A stretch of DNA of 64,000 bases from the NCBI RefSeq assembly GCF_001456115.1, contig NZ_CP013264.1:3862501-3926500 (forward strand), given 5' to 3'. This document shows, in pieces, positions 45,887 to 54,771 of the stretch. The notes below the pieces were generated by a model. That model was given only the letters and a program-made list of their open reading frames with translations. It was not told the DNA's origin and did not search any database. This DNA is from Sphingobium baderi (GTDB lineage: Bacteria; Pseudomonadota; Alphaproteobacteria; Sphingomonadales; Sphingomonadaceae). The translations under genes were made by a program, and so were the position numbers. The stretch's first letter is position 1. Each line of letters begins with the position of its first letter.

Positions 45887-47233
45887 GTGAAGATGAAAAG
45901 CGGATCGGGCGGGGCCGGCGACGGCTTTGCGCGCATCCTGGCGAATACCGGCTGGCTGCTGGGCGGCAAGGGCGTGGGCGCGGTGCTAAGCCTGGCCTAT
46001 CTCGCCATCGTCACGCGCACATTGGGGGTTGCCGATTTCGGGCGCTTCGCACTGGTGCTGAGCGCCGCCAACGTCATCAAGACACTGGTCAGTTTCGATA
46101 GCTGGCAAATCGTCGTGCGTTACGGCCAGCCGCATCTGGCGGCGGGAAATGGCGACGCGCTCAATCGCGTGCTGCGCTTCTGCATCCTGATCGACCTTGC
46201 TTCCGCGCTGGCCGGAGGGGTGGTCGCGGGCGCCATCATCATCCTGTTCGGCCATCTGATGGACCTGTCGGCGCAGATGGGATGGCAGGCCTGGCTGTTC
46301 TGCATGATGATGATGATCACTATCCGTTCCAGCCCGACCGGCATATTGCGCCTGTTCGACCGTTTCGATTCGGCGGCTTTCGCGGAAACCATGATCCCGG
46401 TCGGGCGGATGATCGGGGCAGGCGTTGCGCTGGCGCTGATGCCGGGCATTACGGGTTTCCTGATCGCCTGGGCGGCGGCGGAGCTGCTATGCGCGGCGGC
46501 CTATTGGATATTGGCGCTGCGCGAGGGGGGGGAGCGGATCGGACGCTGGCGCGCGGGCCGGGCGCTGGACGCGCGGCATGAAAATCCCGGCATCGTCGGA
46601 TTCCTGACCGCAACCAACCTGCAAACCACGCTGTCGTCGGTAGGGCAGCAGGTGGCGGTGCTGATCGTCGGCCTGTTCGTGGGGCCGACCGGCGCGGGCC
46701 TCTATCGCCTCGCCAACCAGCTTGCCAATTCACTGACGAAGATTTCCAGCCTGTTGTCGCGCAGCATCTTCGTGGAGCTGACGCGCACGCATAGCAGCCA
46801 TGGCGCGGATGCGCTGCGGACCCTGTTCCGGCGGACCAATCGGCTGGCGCTGATCGCGGGGGCGGTCATCATCGCGCTGATCCTGACGATCGGCCATCCG
46901 CTGCTGGGCCTGATCGCGGGCAAGGCATTTCTGCCTGCCTATCCGCTGCTGCTGCTGCTGGGCGTGGCGGCCTGCATCGACCTAGTGGGGGTGAGCTATC
47001 GTCCGCTGCTGATGGCGACGGACCGGGCCAGCCTGTCGCTGCGGATCACCTTCATCGCGACGGCCTTGCTGCTGGGGCTGCAGGCGGCGCTGCTGCCGAT
47101 CTATGGCACCATCGGCGCGGCCGCCGCGAATATCGTCGCCGCCAGCGCCGGATTCCTGATGATGGGGCTGGCGAGCCGCCGGGCGGTGGAGGTGCATGCC
47201 GCCGCCGAACAGATGCGCGAAGGCGGCGGCTGA
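45887..47233 (+). CDS. Polysaccharide/lipid flippase (MATE/Wzx-like)
   Basis: An integral membrane protein of about 448 aa with some 12 hydrophobic segments (e.g. VVAGAIIILFGHLM, LALIAGAVIIALILTIG, FIATALLLGLQAALL). The start LANTGWLLGGKGVGAVLSLAYLAIVTRTLG is typical of the oligosaccharide flippase family. GTG 45887 is preferred (GAAAGG at 45871); ATG 45893 is the alternative. Placement beside two nucleotidyltransferases and the CDP-alcohol genes suggests export of a lipid-linked envelope glycan. Confidence 0.85.
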   Translation: MKMKSGSGGAGDGFARILANTGWLLGGKGVGAVLSLAYLAIVTRTLGVADFGRFALVLSAANVIKTLVSFDSWQIVVRYGQPHLAAGNGDALNRVLRFCILIDLASALAGGVVAGAIIILFGHLMDLSAQMGWQAWLFCMMMMITIRSSPTGILRLFDRFDSAAFAETMIPVGRMIGAGVALALMPGITGFLIAWAAAELLCAAAYWILALREGGERIGRWRAGRALDARHENPGIVGFLTATNLQTTLSSVGQQVAVLIVGLFVGPTGAGLYRLANQLANSLTKISSLLSRSIFVELTRTHSSHGADALRTLFRRTNRLALIAGAVIIALILTIGHPLLGLIAGKAFLPAYPLLLLLGVAACIDLVGVSYRPLLMATDRASLSLRITFIATALLLGLQAALLPIYGTIGAAAANIVAASAGFLMMGLASRRAVEVHAAAEQMREGGG

Positions 47234-47238
47234 CCCTT

Positions 47239-48036
47239 TCAGGCCGGGCTGGCGAGGATGGATTCGATCAGCGCCACATCCTCCGCCTTGTCCGCGTCGA
47301 TGCAGGCCTCGGCCTTGTCCATGGCGACGAGGCGCGCGACGAGGCCGAAGCGGCGGCCTATGCGCGCCATGCCGCCGCGCAGGGTCAGCAGGCGGAGCGC
47401 CGCGCCGATCAGGGCGAAGGGACCGAAGGCGGCAAGGATCTTCCAGCCCTTTTTCCGGTCCTGCTCCACATCCTGCCACAGCGCGATGATAGGGCGCGCC
47501 TTCGCGCTGCCGAACCAGAAGATATTCGCGCCCGACCACCAGCCGTCCCGGAACTTGAGCCATGTGCGGCGCGAGGCAGGATAGCGGGCGAGCAGCGTGG
47601 CGCGCTCCACCATGGCGACGGCGATGTCCGCGCCGGTCGCCTGCGCGATGAACTGGTCGAGCATGGCGCTGTCCAGCAGCACATGATCGGCGGTGGTCAG
47701 CAGCAGCGGGAACGGCAGGTCCGCCCGGTCCATCAGCGCCAGCAGCGAGGAGGCTATACCCGCGCCGCTCGTCTCAAACGCGACCTTGGGATGATCGGCG
47801 AGCCAGGCGGTGGCAGGGGTGCCGGTATAGAGGCCGGGCGACTGGGTCAGGATGAGGACGCGGCCGATGGCCGGATGCGCCACCAGCGCGCGGGCGGGAT
47901 AGTCGATCATCGGGATGCCCGCGACGGGGACGAGGGGCTTGGCGGCGACGCCTGCCGCCTGCGCCAGCGGATCGGGAACGGGACGCGATCCGGCGAGCAG
48001 GATGGCGGTGACGGTCGAGGCAGCCGGATCGGTCAT
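47239..48036 (-). CDS. MobA-like NTP transferase domain protein
   Basis: The 265-aa protein has a nucleotidyltransferase-like start (TAILLAGSRPVPDPLAQ, then AKPLVPVAGIPMIDYPARAL), and LLTTADHVLLDSAML with a metal-binding aspartate. The usual glycine-rich loop is altered. The C-terminus has a hydrophobic GPFALIGAALRLLTL stretch and ACIDADKAEDVALIE. It is convergent with the flippase, 5 bp apart. A role in activating a sugar or polyol phosphate for the same envelope pathway is inferred. Confidence 0.75.
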   Translation of the reverse strand: MTDPAASTVTAILLAGSRPVPDPLAQAAGVAAKPLVPVAGIPMIDYPARALVAHPAIGRVLILTQSPGLYTGTPATAWLADHPKVAFETSGAGIASSLLALMDRADLPFPLLLTTADHVLLDSAMLDQFIAQATGADIAVAMVERATLLARYPASRRTWLKFRDGWWSGANIFWFGSAKARPIIALWQDVEQDRKKGWKILAAFGPFALIGAALRLLTLRGGMARIGRRFGLVARLVAMDKAEACIDADKAEDVALIESILASPA

Positions 48037-48077
48037 GCCGGTGCGTTAGCGCAGACGCGGCGCGCGCGCCAAGCCGC

Positions 48078-49613
48078 TTATTTCCCGGTAGCGGCGGGAG
48101 CCAAAGGCGCTTTTTGCGCGAAACTTTCGCGCAGGCCGGGGTGCAGCGCCTTCAATTGCGCCAGGCGGGCGCGGAAATTGGCGAGATCGCGGCCCGCCAG
48201 CTGGGATGTGGTGGTGAAGGTGACGGACAGCGGATTGACCGTGCGGCCATTGCGATAGAGTTCATAGTGCAGATGCGGCCCGGTCGACAGGCCCGTCGAT
48301 CCGACATAGCCGATCACTTGCCCGCGCCGCACGCGCTGGCCCGACACGGCGGCGATGCGGCTCATATGCCCATAGCCGGTGGCAAGACCGCCGCCATGCT
48401 CCAGCCGCACATAATTGCCATGCCCGCCATGCCGCCCGGCAAAGGATACCCGGCCGTCCGTCACCGCATAGATGGGCGAACCGTAACGCGCGGCGAAATC
48501 CACGCCCGCATGCATCCGCGTATAGCCCAGGATCGGATGGCGGCGCTGGCCGTAGCCGGAGGAGATGCGACCAGCCACCGGCTGCGTGAGCACGCCGCGA
48601 CGTTCTCCCACGCCCGACGCTTCGAACCATTCGGTGCGGCCGCCTGTCGTCCATTTGAGCATGTCGATGGGTTTGCCCCGCGACCGGCGCAATCCCGCAT
48701 AGAGCAGGTCGCCTACTTCCACATCGCCGGTTTCGGCGCGGCGATATTCGGTGACGATGTCGTAGCGGTCCCCCGGACGGATCGAGCCGAGGTCCACCTG
48801 CTGCGCGATGACGCGCAGGAATGCCTGCGCCGCCTTGGGCGGTGCGCCTGCCGCGCGGGCGCTGTTGTACACGCTGTCGCCCACCACCCCCTGGATGCGG
48901 AGCGGCGTGTCGTCGACACGGATCGGGATGCGCTTCACCTGAAGCGCACCGCCGACGCGGTTGATCTCCACCCCAAGGTCGAGACGCGCGCGGAAAGCGA
49001 GATGGTCGAGCGGACGGGGCCGGTCGCGGCTGGCGCGGCGGCCCAGCACGATGTCGAGCCGCGTGCCCGCCTTCGCGCCGCCGCTCATGTCACCGCCGAC
49101 CAGCGCATTGACGATCGCCACGTCGCCCGCGCTGACGCCCGCGCGGGACAAGGCGCGGGGCAGCGTGTCGCTGCTGCCGATCTGGGCGTTGAGTTCAATC
49201 TGGGGACGTTCGGGCGTCTGGCGCAGCGGCTGGACCGCATCGGTCGATCCCATGCGATGCCCGCTGTCCGCGCCCATCGCGAGCGGCGTTATCATCTGGC
49301 TACGCACTTCGTCGAACTGCGCCTGTTCCAGCAGCGGTTCGGGCGCGCCGGGCACGGGCTGAAAACCGGGAGAGAGATAGAGCGCGGTGGCGCACAGGCC
49401 GAAACAGGTGGCAAGGCCGCGGAACCATGTGAGGCTGCCGACGCGCTGGCCAAGGTCGGGGACAAGATCCACATCCTCGGCCCAGTCCTTGAGCCGGGCG
49501 CGCCAGTCGAGCGGGCGGTCCACGGTGCGTGACGGATGTTTCAGGGAATCGGCGAGCCATAGGGAAGCGGTCGCTCCCCCCTGCTGCGTTCCGAACTGGT
49601 TTTCCTGAAACAA
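48078..49613 (-). CDS. M23 (LytM) peptidase, membrane-anchored
   Basis: A protein of about 511 aa with an N-terminal membrane segment (GLATCFGLCATALYLSPGF), an OapA/LysM-like middle, and a C-terminal LytM domain holding the zinc ligands in MHAGVDFAARYG and GPHLHYELYRNG. It probably cleaves peptidoglycan cross-links or activates amidases in the periplasm. The start is uncertain: TTG 49613 (LFQENQFG) fits the family N-terminus; the frame is open to 49685. It is divergent from the helicase gene. Confidence 0.85.
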   Translation of the reverse strand: MFQENQFGTQQGGATASLWLADSLKHPSRTVDRPLDWRARLKDWAEDVDLVPDLGQRVGSLTWFRGLATCFGLCATALYLSPGFQPVPGAPEPLLEQAQFDEVRSQMITPLAMGADSGHRMGSTDAVQPLRQTPERPQIELNAQIGSSDTLPRALSRAGVSAGDVAIVNALVGGDMSGGAKAGTRLDIVLGRRASRDRPRPLDHLAFRARLDLGVEINRVGGALQVKRIPIRVDDTPLRIQGVVGDSVYNSARAAGAPPKAAQAFLRVIAQQVDLGSIRPGDRYDIVTEYRRAETGDVEVGDLLYAGLRRSRGKPIDMLKWTTGGRTEWFEASGVGERRGVLTQPVAGRISSGYGQRRHPILGYTRMHAGVDFAARYGSPIYAVTDGRVSFAGRHGGHGNYVRLEHGGGLATGYGHMSRIAAVSGQRVRRGQVIGYVGSTGLSTGPHLHYELYRNGRTVNPLSVTFTTTSQLAGRDLANFRARLAQLKALHPGLRESFAQKAPLAPAATGK

Positions 49614-49851
49614 GCCGCGTCCCCCCCGGGACAGTTCATCGCATCGCCACAAGGCAACGACCCCCGCGCCGCGCCGAGGCCGCACTGTTGTGAACGCATA
49701 GGGTTAAAGTCAATTTAAGACGCCGAAATGACGGTCCCGCATGCGGTGAGCCGTGCGTCAGGCCAGACAGGCGATTGGAAACAGGGCCGAAGTTTTAGCG
49801 GCGGAAGCAAAGTCCCTTGCCCTGTCCCCTTTCATGCCCGACATAACCCCC

Positions 49852-52536
49852 ATGGCCCAATTCGCCCGATCGCCCATAACTGCCGTGCTTGGGCCCACCA
49901 ATACCGGCAAGACGCATCTGGCCGTCGAACGCATGTGCGGCCATTCCAGCGGCATGATGGGCTTTCCGCTGCGCCTGCTGGCGCGCGAAGTCTACGACCG
50001 GGTAGTCGCGATCAAGGGCGCGCCGCAGGTCGCTCTCATCACCGGCGAGGAAAAGATCGTGCCGCCGGGCGCGCGCTATTTCCTCTGCACGGCGGAATCC
50101 ATGCCGATCGGCGCAGGCCGGCAGGCCGGAGGCGCAGACAAGACCGCAGGCCGGCAGGCCGGAAGCCCCGGCGACGGACTGGACGATTATGCCTTCGTCG
50201 CGCTGGACGAGGCGCAACTGGGCGCGGACCCGGAGCGCGGGCATGTCTTCACCGATCGGCTGCTGCGCGCTCGGGGGCGGGAGGAGACGATGATCCTCGG
50301 CTCCGCCAGCATCGCCCGGGTGGTCAAGGCGCTGGTGCCCGATGTGGAGATCATCGGGCGGCCGCGCTTTTCGACGCTCAGCTATGCGGGCGCGAAAAAG
50401 CTGTCCCGCCTGCCCAAACGGTCCGCCATCGTCGCCTTTTCCGCCGAGGAGGTCTATGCCGTGGCGGAAATGCTGCGGCGTTTTCGCGGCGGCGCGGCGG
50501 TGGTGATGGGCGCGCTTTCGCCCCGCACCCGCAACGCGCAGGTGCAGATGTTCCTGAACGGCGAGGTCGATTATCTGGTCGCGACCGACGCCATCGGCAT
50601 GGGCCTCAATCTGGACGTGGCGCATGTCGCCTTCGCCTCGCTCCGCAAGTTCGACGGGCGGCGGACACGGCGGCTGACCGTCAGCGAAATGGCGCAGATC
50701 GCCGGGCGCGCGGGGCGGCATCACCAGGACGGCACCTTCGGCAGCCTGGGCAGCGAGGATGGCGACGCCGCCTTCACGCCGGAGGAGATCGAGGCGATAG
50801 AGGCGCACCGCTTTCCCCGCGTGGAGCAGCTTTTCTGGCGCGACGGCACGCCCCGGCTGGACAGTCTGGCAACGCTGATCGCCGATCTGGAGGAACGGCC
50901 CGACCGGCCCGAGCTGCGCGCCGCGCCCGAAGCGGTGGATCTGGCGGTGCTGAAAAAACTGGCCGATGACCCATTGGTTATCGAACGAGTGAAGGGCAAG
51001 CGCGCCGTGGCGCGGCTGTGGGATGCCTGCGGCCTGCCCGATTTCCAGAAGCTGGGCGCGGAACATCACGCCCGCACGGTGAACCGCATCTGGCGCTTCC
51101 TGTCCGAAGGTCAGGGACACATCCCCCGCGACTGGTTCGCCCAAGCCGTGGCGCGACTCGATTCGGTGCAGGGCGATATCGACACGCTTTCGGGGCGGAT
51201 CGCGGCGGCGCGGACATGGTCCTATATCGCGCACCGGCCCGACTGGCTGGCGCATCCCGCCGAAATGGCCGAGCGCACGCGCGCGCTGGAGGAGAAGCTG
51301 TCCGACGCGCTGCACGCGGCCCTGACGCAGCGTTTCGTGGACCGGCGCACCGCCGTCCTGCTGCGCGACATCGGGCAGAATGTGGACAGCCTGCCCGTCA
51401 CCGTGGAGCAGGATGGGACGGTCTGCGTCGATGGCGAGACGATCGGGCGACTTGACGGATTTCGTTTCTCGGTCGATCCCGCTACGCGTCATCAGGACAG
51501 GAAGATGCTGCTGGCGGCCGCCGAGCGCCGCCTTGGGAGGATATTGCGAGTGAAGGCTGAAGAATTGTTGGGCGCGGCGGATACGGATTTCGCGCTCATG
51601 GACGCGGCAGGGGACATGCCCGGCATAAGCTGGCAGGGCAATCCGGTCGCGGCACTGCTGGCCGGGCCGACGCTGCTGACACCTGAAATACGGCTGGATC
51701 GCGCGCTTTCAGCCCTGGGGCAAGATGTGCAGAAGCAGATCGCAGCCCGCCTTGCCACATGGTTCGAAGGTCAGAAGGAAAAGCATCTGTTGCCGCTCGT
51801 GAAGATGACGGCGAGCGCGTCCGAAGCCGAAATCCCCGCCGTGGTGCGCGCCGTGTTCGCCCAGCTTGCCGATGCGGGCGGCGTGATCGCGCGGACCGAA
51901 CTCGATTCGGCGCTCGCGCATCTGGACAAGGAACAGCGCCATCTTCTGCGGAAGGCGGGGATCGATATCGGCGTGCTCGACATTTATCATCCCGGCTTGC
52001 TGAAGCCGGGCGGGGCGCGCTGGCGTGCGGCCCTGCTGGCGGCGCGATTGGGCAAGCCCTGCCTGCCCCTGCCGCAGCCGGGCCTGACGCTGATCCCGGC
52101 GGGGGAGCGGGACGCGCAGATGGGCGCGCGGATCGCGGGATTCCGGGGTTTTGGCGAACAGATGCTGCGGATCGACATGGCCGAGCGCATGGCCCGCGCC
52201 GCCCATGAAGCCATCGCCAAGGGCGAAGCCTTTACCGCGCAAAGCCCACAGATCGTGTCGCTGGGGCTGGCAGAAGCATCCTTCCTGCAACTAATGAAGC
52301 TGGCGGGCTTCCGCGCGGTGGAAGCGCCGGAGGAAGGCGGCCCGAACTGGGCATTCCGGGGACGGCAGAAAACGCGCCCGCCGCAGCAACGGACCAGTCG
52401 CGATGGCGATGGTCGCGGCCGAGGCAAGCGGGATGCGCCCCAGCGGCGCGAAGGATCGACCGCCAGCGCCGGGCCGAAACCCGCCGCCGCCAACGCCTTT
52501 GCCGGGCTGGCCGAACTGTTGGGGCGCAATGGCTGA
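49852..52536 (+). CDS. Suv3-like RNA/DNA helicase (SF2)
   Basis: The long SF2 helicase has Walker A VLGPTNTGKTHLAVERM, motif II VALDEAQLGADPERGHVFTDRLL, LGSASIARVVKALVPD, and motif VI QIAGRAGRHHQDG. This combination belongs to the Suv3-type helicases of alphaproteobacteria and mitochondria, linked to RNA turnover. The C-terminal tail is basic and Gly/Arg-rich. Between motif I and II an insertion carrying a duplicated 18-bp repeat is present (50113-50163). The start is uncertain (49753, 49834 or 49852). It overlaps the S4 gene. Confidence 0.88.
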   Translation: MAQFARSPITAVLGPTNTGKTHLAVERMCGHSSGMMGFPLRLLAREVYDRVVAIKGAPQVALITGEEKIVPPGARYFLCTAESMPIGAGRQAGGADKTAGRQAGSPGDGLDDYAFVALDEAQLGADPERGHVFTDRLLRARGREETMILGSASIARVVKALVPDVEIIGRPRFSTLSYAGAKKLSRLPKRSAIVAFSAEEVYAVAEMLRRFRGGAAVVMGALSPRTRNAQVQMFLNGEVDYLVATDAIGMGLNLDVAHVAFASLRKFDGRRTRRLTVSEMAQIAGRAGRHHQDGTFGSLGSEDGDAAFTPEEIEAIEAHRFPRVEQLFWRDGTPRLDSLATLIADLEERPDRPELRAAPEAVDLAVLKKLADDPLVIERVKGKRAVARLWDACGLPDFQKLGAEHHARTVNRIWRFLSEGQGHIPRDWFAQAVARLDSVQGDIDTLSGRIAAARTWSYIAHRPDWLAHPAEMAERTRALEEKLSDALHAALTQRFVDRRTAVLLRDIGQNVDSLPVTVEQDGTVCVDGETIGRLDGFRFSVDPATRHQDRKMLLAAAERRLGRILRVKAEELLGAADTDFALMDAAGDMPGISWQGNPVAALLAGPTLLTPEIRLDRALSALGQDVQKQIAARLATWFEGQKEKHLLPLVKMTASASEAEIPAVVRAVFAQLADAGGVIARTELDSALAHLDKEQRHLLRKAGIDIGVLDIYHPGLLKPGGARWRAALLAARLGKPCLPLPQPGLTLIPAGERDAQMGARIAGFRGFGEQMLRIDMAERMARAAHEAIAKGEAFTAQSPQIVSLGLAEASFLQLMKLAGFRAVEAPEEGGPNWAFRGRQKTRPPQQRTSRDGDGRGRGKRDAPQRREGSTASAGPKPAAANAFAGLAELLGRNG
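50113..50163. repeat. In-frame duplicated 18-bp repeat inside the helicase gene
   Basis: GCAGGCCGGCAGGCCGGA occurs at 50113-50130 and 50146-50163, 33 bp apart, so the frame is kept. It encodes AGRQAGGADKTAGRQAG between two conserved helicase motifs. Confidence 0.75.
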
Positions 52537-52825
52537 CGCCGGACATGGCCTGACGCATGGCCCTGCCCTGCGAATCGACAAGTTCCTGTGGTTCACCCGA
52601 CTCGCCAAGAGCCGCTCTATCGCGCAAAAAGTCGCTGAGGACGGGCATATCCGCGTCAATGGTCGGCGCATCGAACGGTCCCATACGCCGGTGCGGCCGG
52701 GCGATCTCATCACCTTTCCGCATCCCGGCGGCGTGCGCGTGGTGCGGGTGATCCAGCTTCCCGGACGGCGCGGCCCCGCGTCCGAAGCGCAGTGCTGCTA
52801 TGAAGAACTGAAGCTGGGGCATTGA
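52529..52825 (+). CDS. S4-domain RNA-binding protein (HslR-like)
   Basis: The 98-aa protein is almost only an S4 domain: RIDKFLWFTRLAKSRSIAQK, then DGHIRVNGRRIERSHTPVRPGD. Related HslR (Hsp15) proteins recycle free 50S subunits. It overlaps the helicase end by 8 nt, suggesting a joint role in RNA or ribosome handling. ATG 52529 gives the usual short length. Confidence 0.88.
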   Translation: MADAGHGLTHGPALRIDKFLWFTRLAKSRSIAQKVAEDGHIRVNGRRIERSHTPVRPGDLITFPHPGGVRVVRVIQLPGRRGPASEAQCCYEELKLGH

Positions 52826-52908
52826 CGCCACAACAATATCCTCATTGACCTTCGCGAAAGCCGCGCATAGCAGGGGCACGATTTCCGCCACTCAAGAGTG
52901 CCCTGCCA

Positions 52909-53247
52909 ATGACCTATGTCGTGACCGACAACTGCATCCGCTGCAAATATATGGATTGCGTCGAGGTCTGCCCCGTGGACTGTTTCTACGAGGGGGAGAA
53001 CATGCTGGTCATCAATCCCAATGAGTGCATCGACTGCGGCGTGTGCGAACCGGAATGCCCGGCCGAAGCGATCCTGCCGGATACGGAAAACGGCCTTGAA
53101 AAATGGCTGGAGCTGAACACGAAATTCTCCGCCGAATGGCCCAACATCACGGTAAAGGGCGAAGCGCCCGCCGATGCGGACGACATGCGCGGCGTGGAAA
53201 ACAAGCTGGAGCAGTTTTTCTCGCCCGAACCCGGCTCGGGCGACTGA
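52909..53247 (+). CDS. fdxA: 7Fe-8S ferredoxin FdxA
   Basis: The 112-aa ferredoxin has the 3Fe-4S/4Fe-4S pattern [18 protein letters not shown] and [15 protein letters not shown], followed by a C-terminal extension typical of FdxA. It is probably a general low-potential electron carrier. It is not the 2Fe-2S type used by CYP101 enzymes. CarD follows after 234 bp. Confidence 0.94.
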   Translation: MTYVVTDNCIRCKYMDCVEVCPVDCFYEGENMLVINPNECIDCGVCEPECPAEAILPDTENGLEKWLELNTKFSAEWPNITVKGEAPADADDMRGVENKLEQFFSPEPGSGD

Positions 53248-53481
53248 TCGCACAGCGCCGTCCGGCAAGCGATTTGTGCCATGGCTACCGGATATTGTGT
53301 CCGGGGGTGGCAATTTTATTACGAATCTGCTAAATAGCTTTCTGACGGCGGGCTTGGTCGCGCCCGTTCAGGAGAAATAGTCTCATGTTCTAATGGCGGC
53401 GCCGCGGTCTTCCCGGCATGTTTCGACTTGCATGTGCTTCGCGACGGCCCGTCTCCCCCGGTTGAATTGGAAAGGTTTCAA

Positions 53482-54009
53482 ATGGCTGCCAAGGCGCTGT
53501 CCTTTGACGTCGGTGATTATGTCGTCTACCCCAAGCATGGCGTTGGCCGTGTGGTCGAACTGCAAAAAGAGCAGATCGCCGGCATGGAGCTGGAACTCTA
53601 TGTGCTGCGTTTCGAAAAGGAGCGCATGACGCTCCGCGTGCCCACCAACAAGGCCGAAGGCGTCGGAATGCGTAAGCTTTCCTCCAACAAGACGCTGGAG
53701 GAAGCGATGGAAACGCTGAAGGGCAAGCCCAAAGTGAAGCGCACCATGTGGTCGCGCCGCGCGCAGGAATATGAAGCCAAGATCAATTCGGGCGACCTGG
53801 TGTCGATCGCCGAAGTGACCCGCGACCTGTTCCGCGCCGACGACCAGCCCGAACAAAGCTATTCCGAGCGCCAGATCTTCGAGGCCGCCTCCAGCCGCCT
53901 CGCCCGCGAACTGGCGGCGATGGAGGAAACCGACGAGCCGAGCGCGCTCAAGAAGATCCTGCGAATCCTCAACGAAGCAGCGCCGCGGCATGTAAAAGCC
54001 GAAGGCTGA
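53482..54009 (+). CDS. carD: CarD-family transcription regulator
   Basis: The 175-aa protein starts with the RNA-polymerase-interacting domain FDVGDYVVYPKHGVGRVVELQ and ends in a helical DNA-binding domain (SERQIFEAASSRLARELA). CarD binds the polymerase beta subunit and stabilises open complexes at rRNA and other promoters. ATG 53482 has GGAAAGG upstream. A strong terminator follows. Confidence 0.94.
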   Translation: MAAKALSFDVGDYVVYPKHGVGRVVELQKEQIAGMELELYVLRFEKERMTLRVPTNKAEGVGMRKLSSNKTLEEAMETLKGKPKVKRTMWSRRAQEYEAKINSGDLVSIAEVTRDLFRADDQPEQSYSERQIFEAASSRLARELAAMEETDEPSALKKILRILNEAAPRHVKAEG

Positions 54010-54050
54010 CGAATTTTCGGCCGAGCCGACAACGGCAGGCCGGATTCAGG

Positions 54051-54082
54051 AAAGGGCGTCCCGCGGGGCGCCCTTTTTTTTT
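54051..54082 (+). terminator. Rho-independent terminator of carD
   Basis: GC stem GGGCGTCCC / GGGGCGCCC with one G-T pair, an AAA before it and nine T after it. Confidence 0.9.
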
Positions 54083-54191
54083 GGCAATCATATCCTTTGC
54101 ATTTTTGTGGCGATCATATCGGTTGCAAATGCTCCGACGGGATAGCCGATTTGGCTGGGGGGCGAACGGCCCGCTTTCTTCATCCCCATCC

Positions 54192-54301
54192 GTCCCGACT
54201 AGCCCCTGAGCCTGTCGAAAGGGCGTATCGAAAGACAGAGTGCACCTGCCCCCTTCGATCCGGGCCTTCGGCTTCGCTCAGCCCCGCTCAGGGCGAACGA
54301 A
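54192..54301. repeat. Dispersed intergenic repeat (copy 2)
   Basis: Shares 34 of 39 bases with copy 1 (54200-54238 vs 27652-27690) and has a similar CTTCG/CTCAGG-rich second half. The rest of the 418-bp gap between carD and the small membrane protein gene holds the carD terminator and nothing else that I recognise. Confidence 0.6.
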
Positions 54302-54427
54302 TATCTATGTTGCGGCAAATGTCTGCCACCGGCCGTAACCCGCCATGAGGTGCAGGCTGCTTAGATAAAACCGTATTTTATTCCGTCACTGTGGCGGGCG
54401 GAGCAGGTCGGCGCCCCATATTCCGCC

Positions 54428-54670
54428 TCAATGCTGATCCTGCACGGATTGCGCCGCATCCTTGGCGGCGGCGCCGACATCGGACGCGGCCTGTCCGACT
54501 TTCTGCGCGGCATCCTCGACCGCGCTGTCCTTGCGCGCTTCACCGTTCATGAGGAACAAGGCGGCGACCACGACCACCACGACGAGAAGCAGAACGGCCA
54601 ACATTGCTGTGCCACCGCTCCGCTTTTCCACTATCGTCACGCGGGGCGCTTCTTCCTGTCCTTCGGCCAT
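54428..54670 (-). CDS. Small single-pass membrane protein
   Basis: An 80-aa protein with a cytoplasmic start (MAEGQEEAPRVTIVEKRSG), one strong transmembrane helix (AMLAVLLLVVVVVVAALFLM) and an Ala/Asp-rich helical tail (DAAQKVGQAASDVGAAAKDA) resembling LEA-like or coiled-coil stress proteins. The function is unknown. It lies about 100 bp downstream of the porin gene on the same strand and may share its transcript. Confidence 0.6.
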   Translation of the reverse strand: MAEGQEEAPRVTIVEKRSGGTAMLAVLLLVVVVVVAALFLMNGEARKDSAVEDAAQKVGQAASDVGAAAKDAAQSVQDQH

Positions 54671-54771
54671 CGGTCATCCTCCTTCTTCCGATATTCGCCG
54701 ATCAATGCGCGAAGAAGGAGACTTGTTCCTCTATTCGTGTCGGTCCGCGGCCTCAATGGCCGCGGTTCGCT

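Noticed and set aside
52909..53247. FdxA as redox partner of the CYP101 P450
   Set aside because: It is a 7Fe-8S ferredoxin in a core locus next to carD; CYP101 enzymes use 2Fe-2S ferredoxins.
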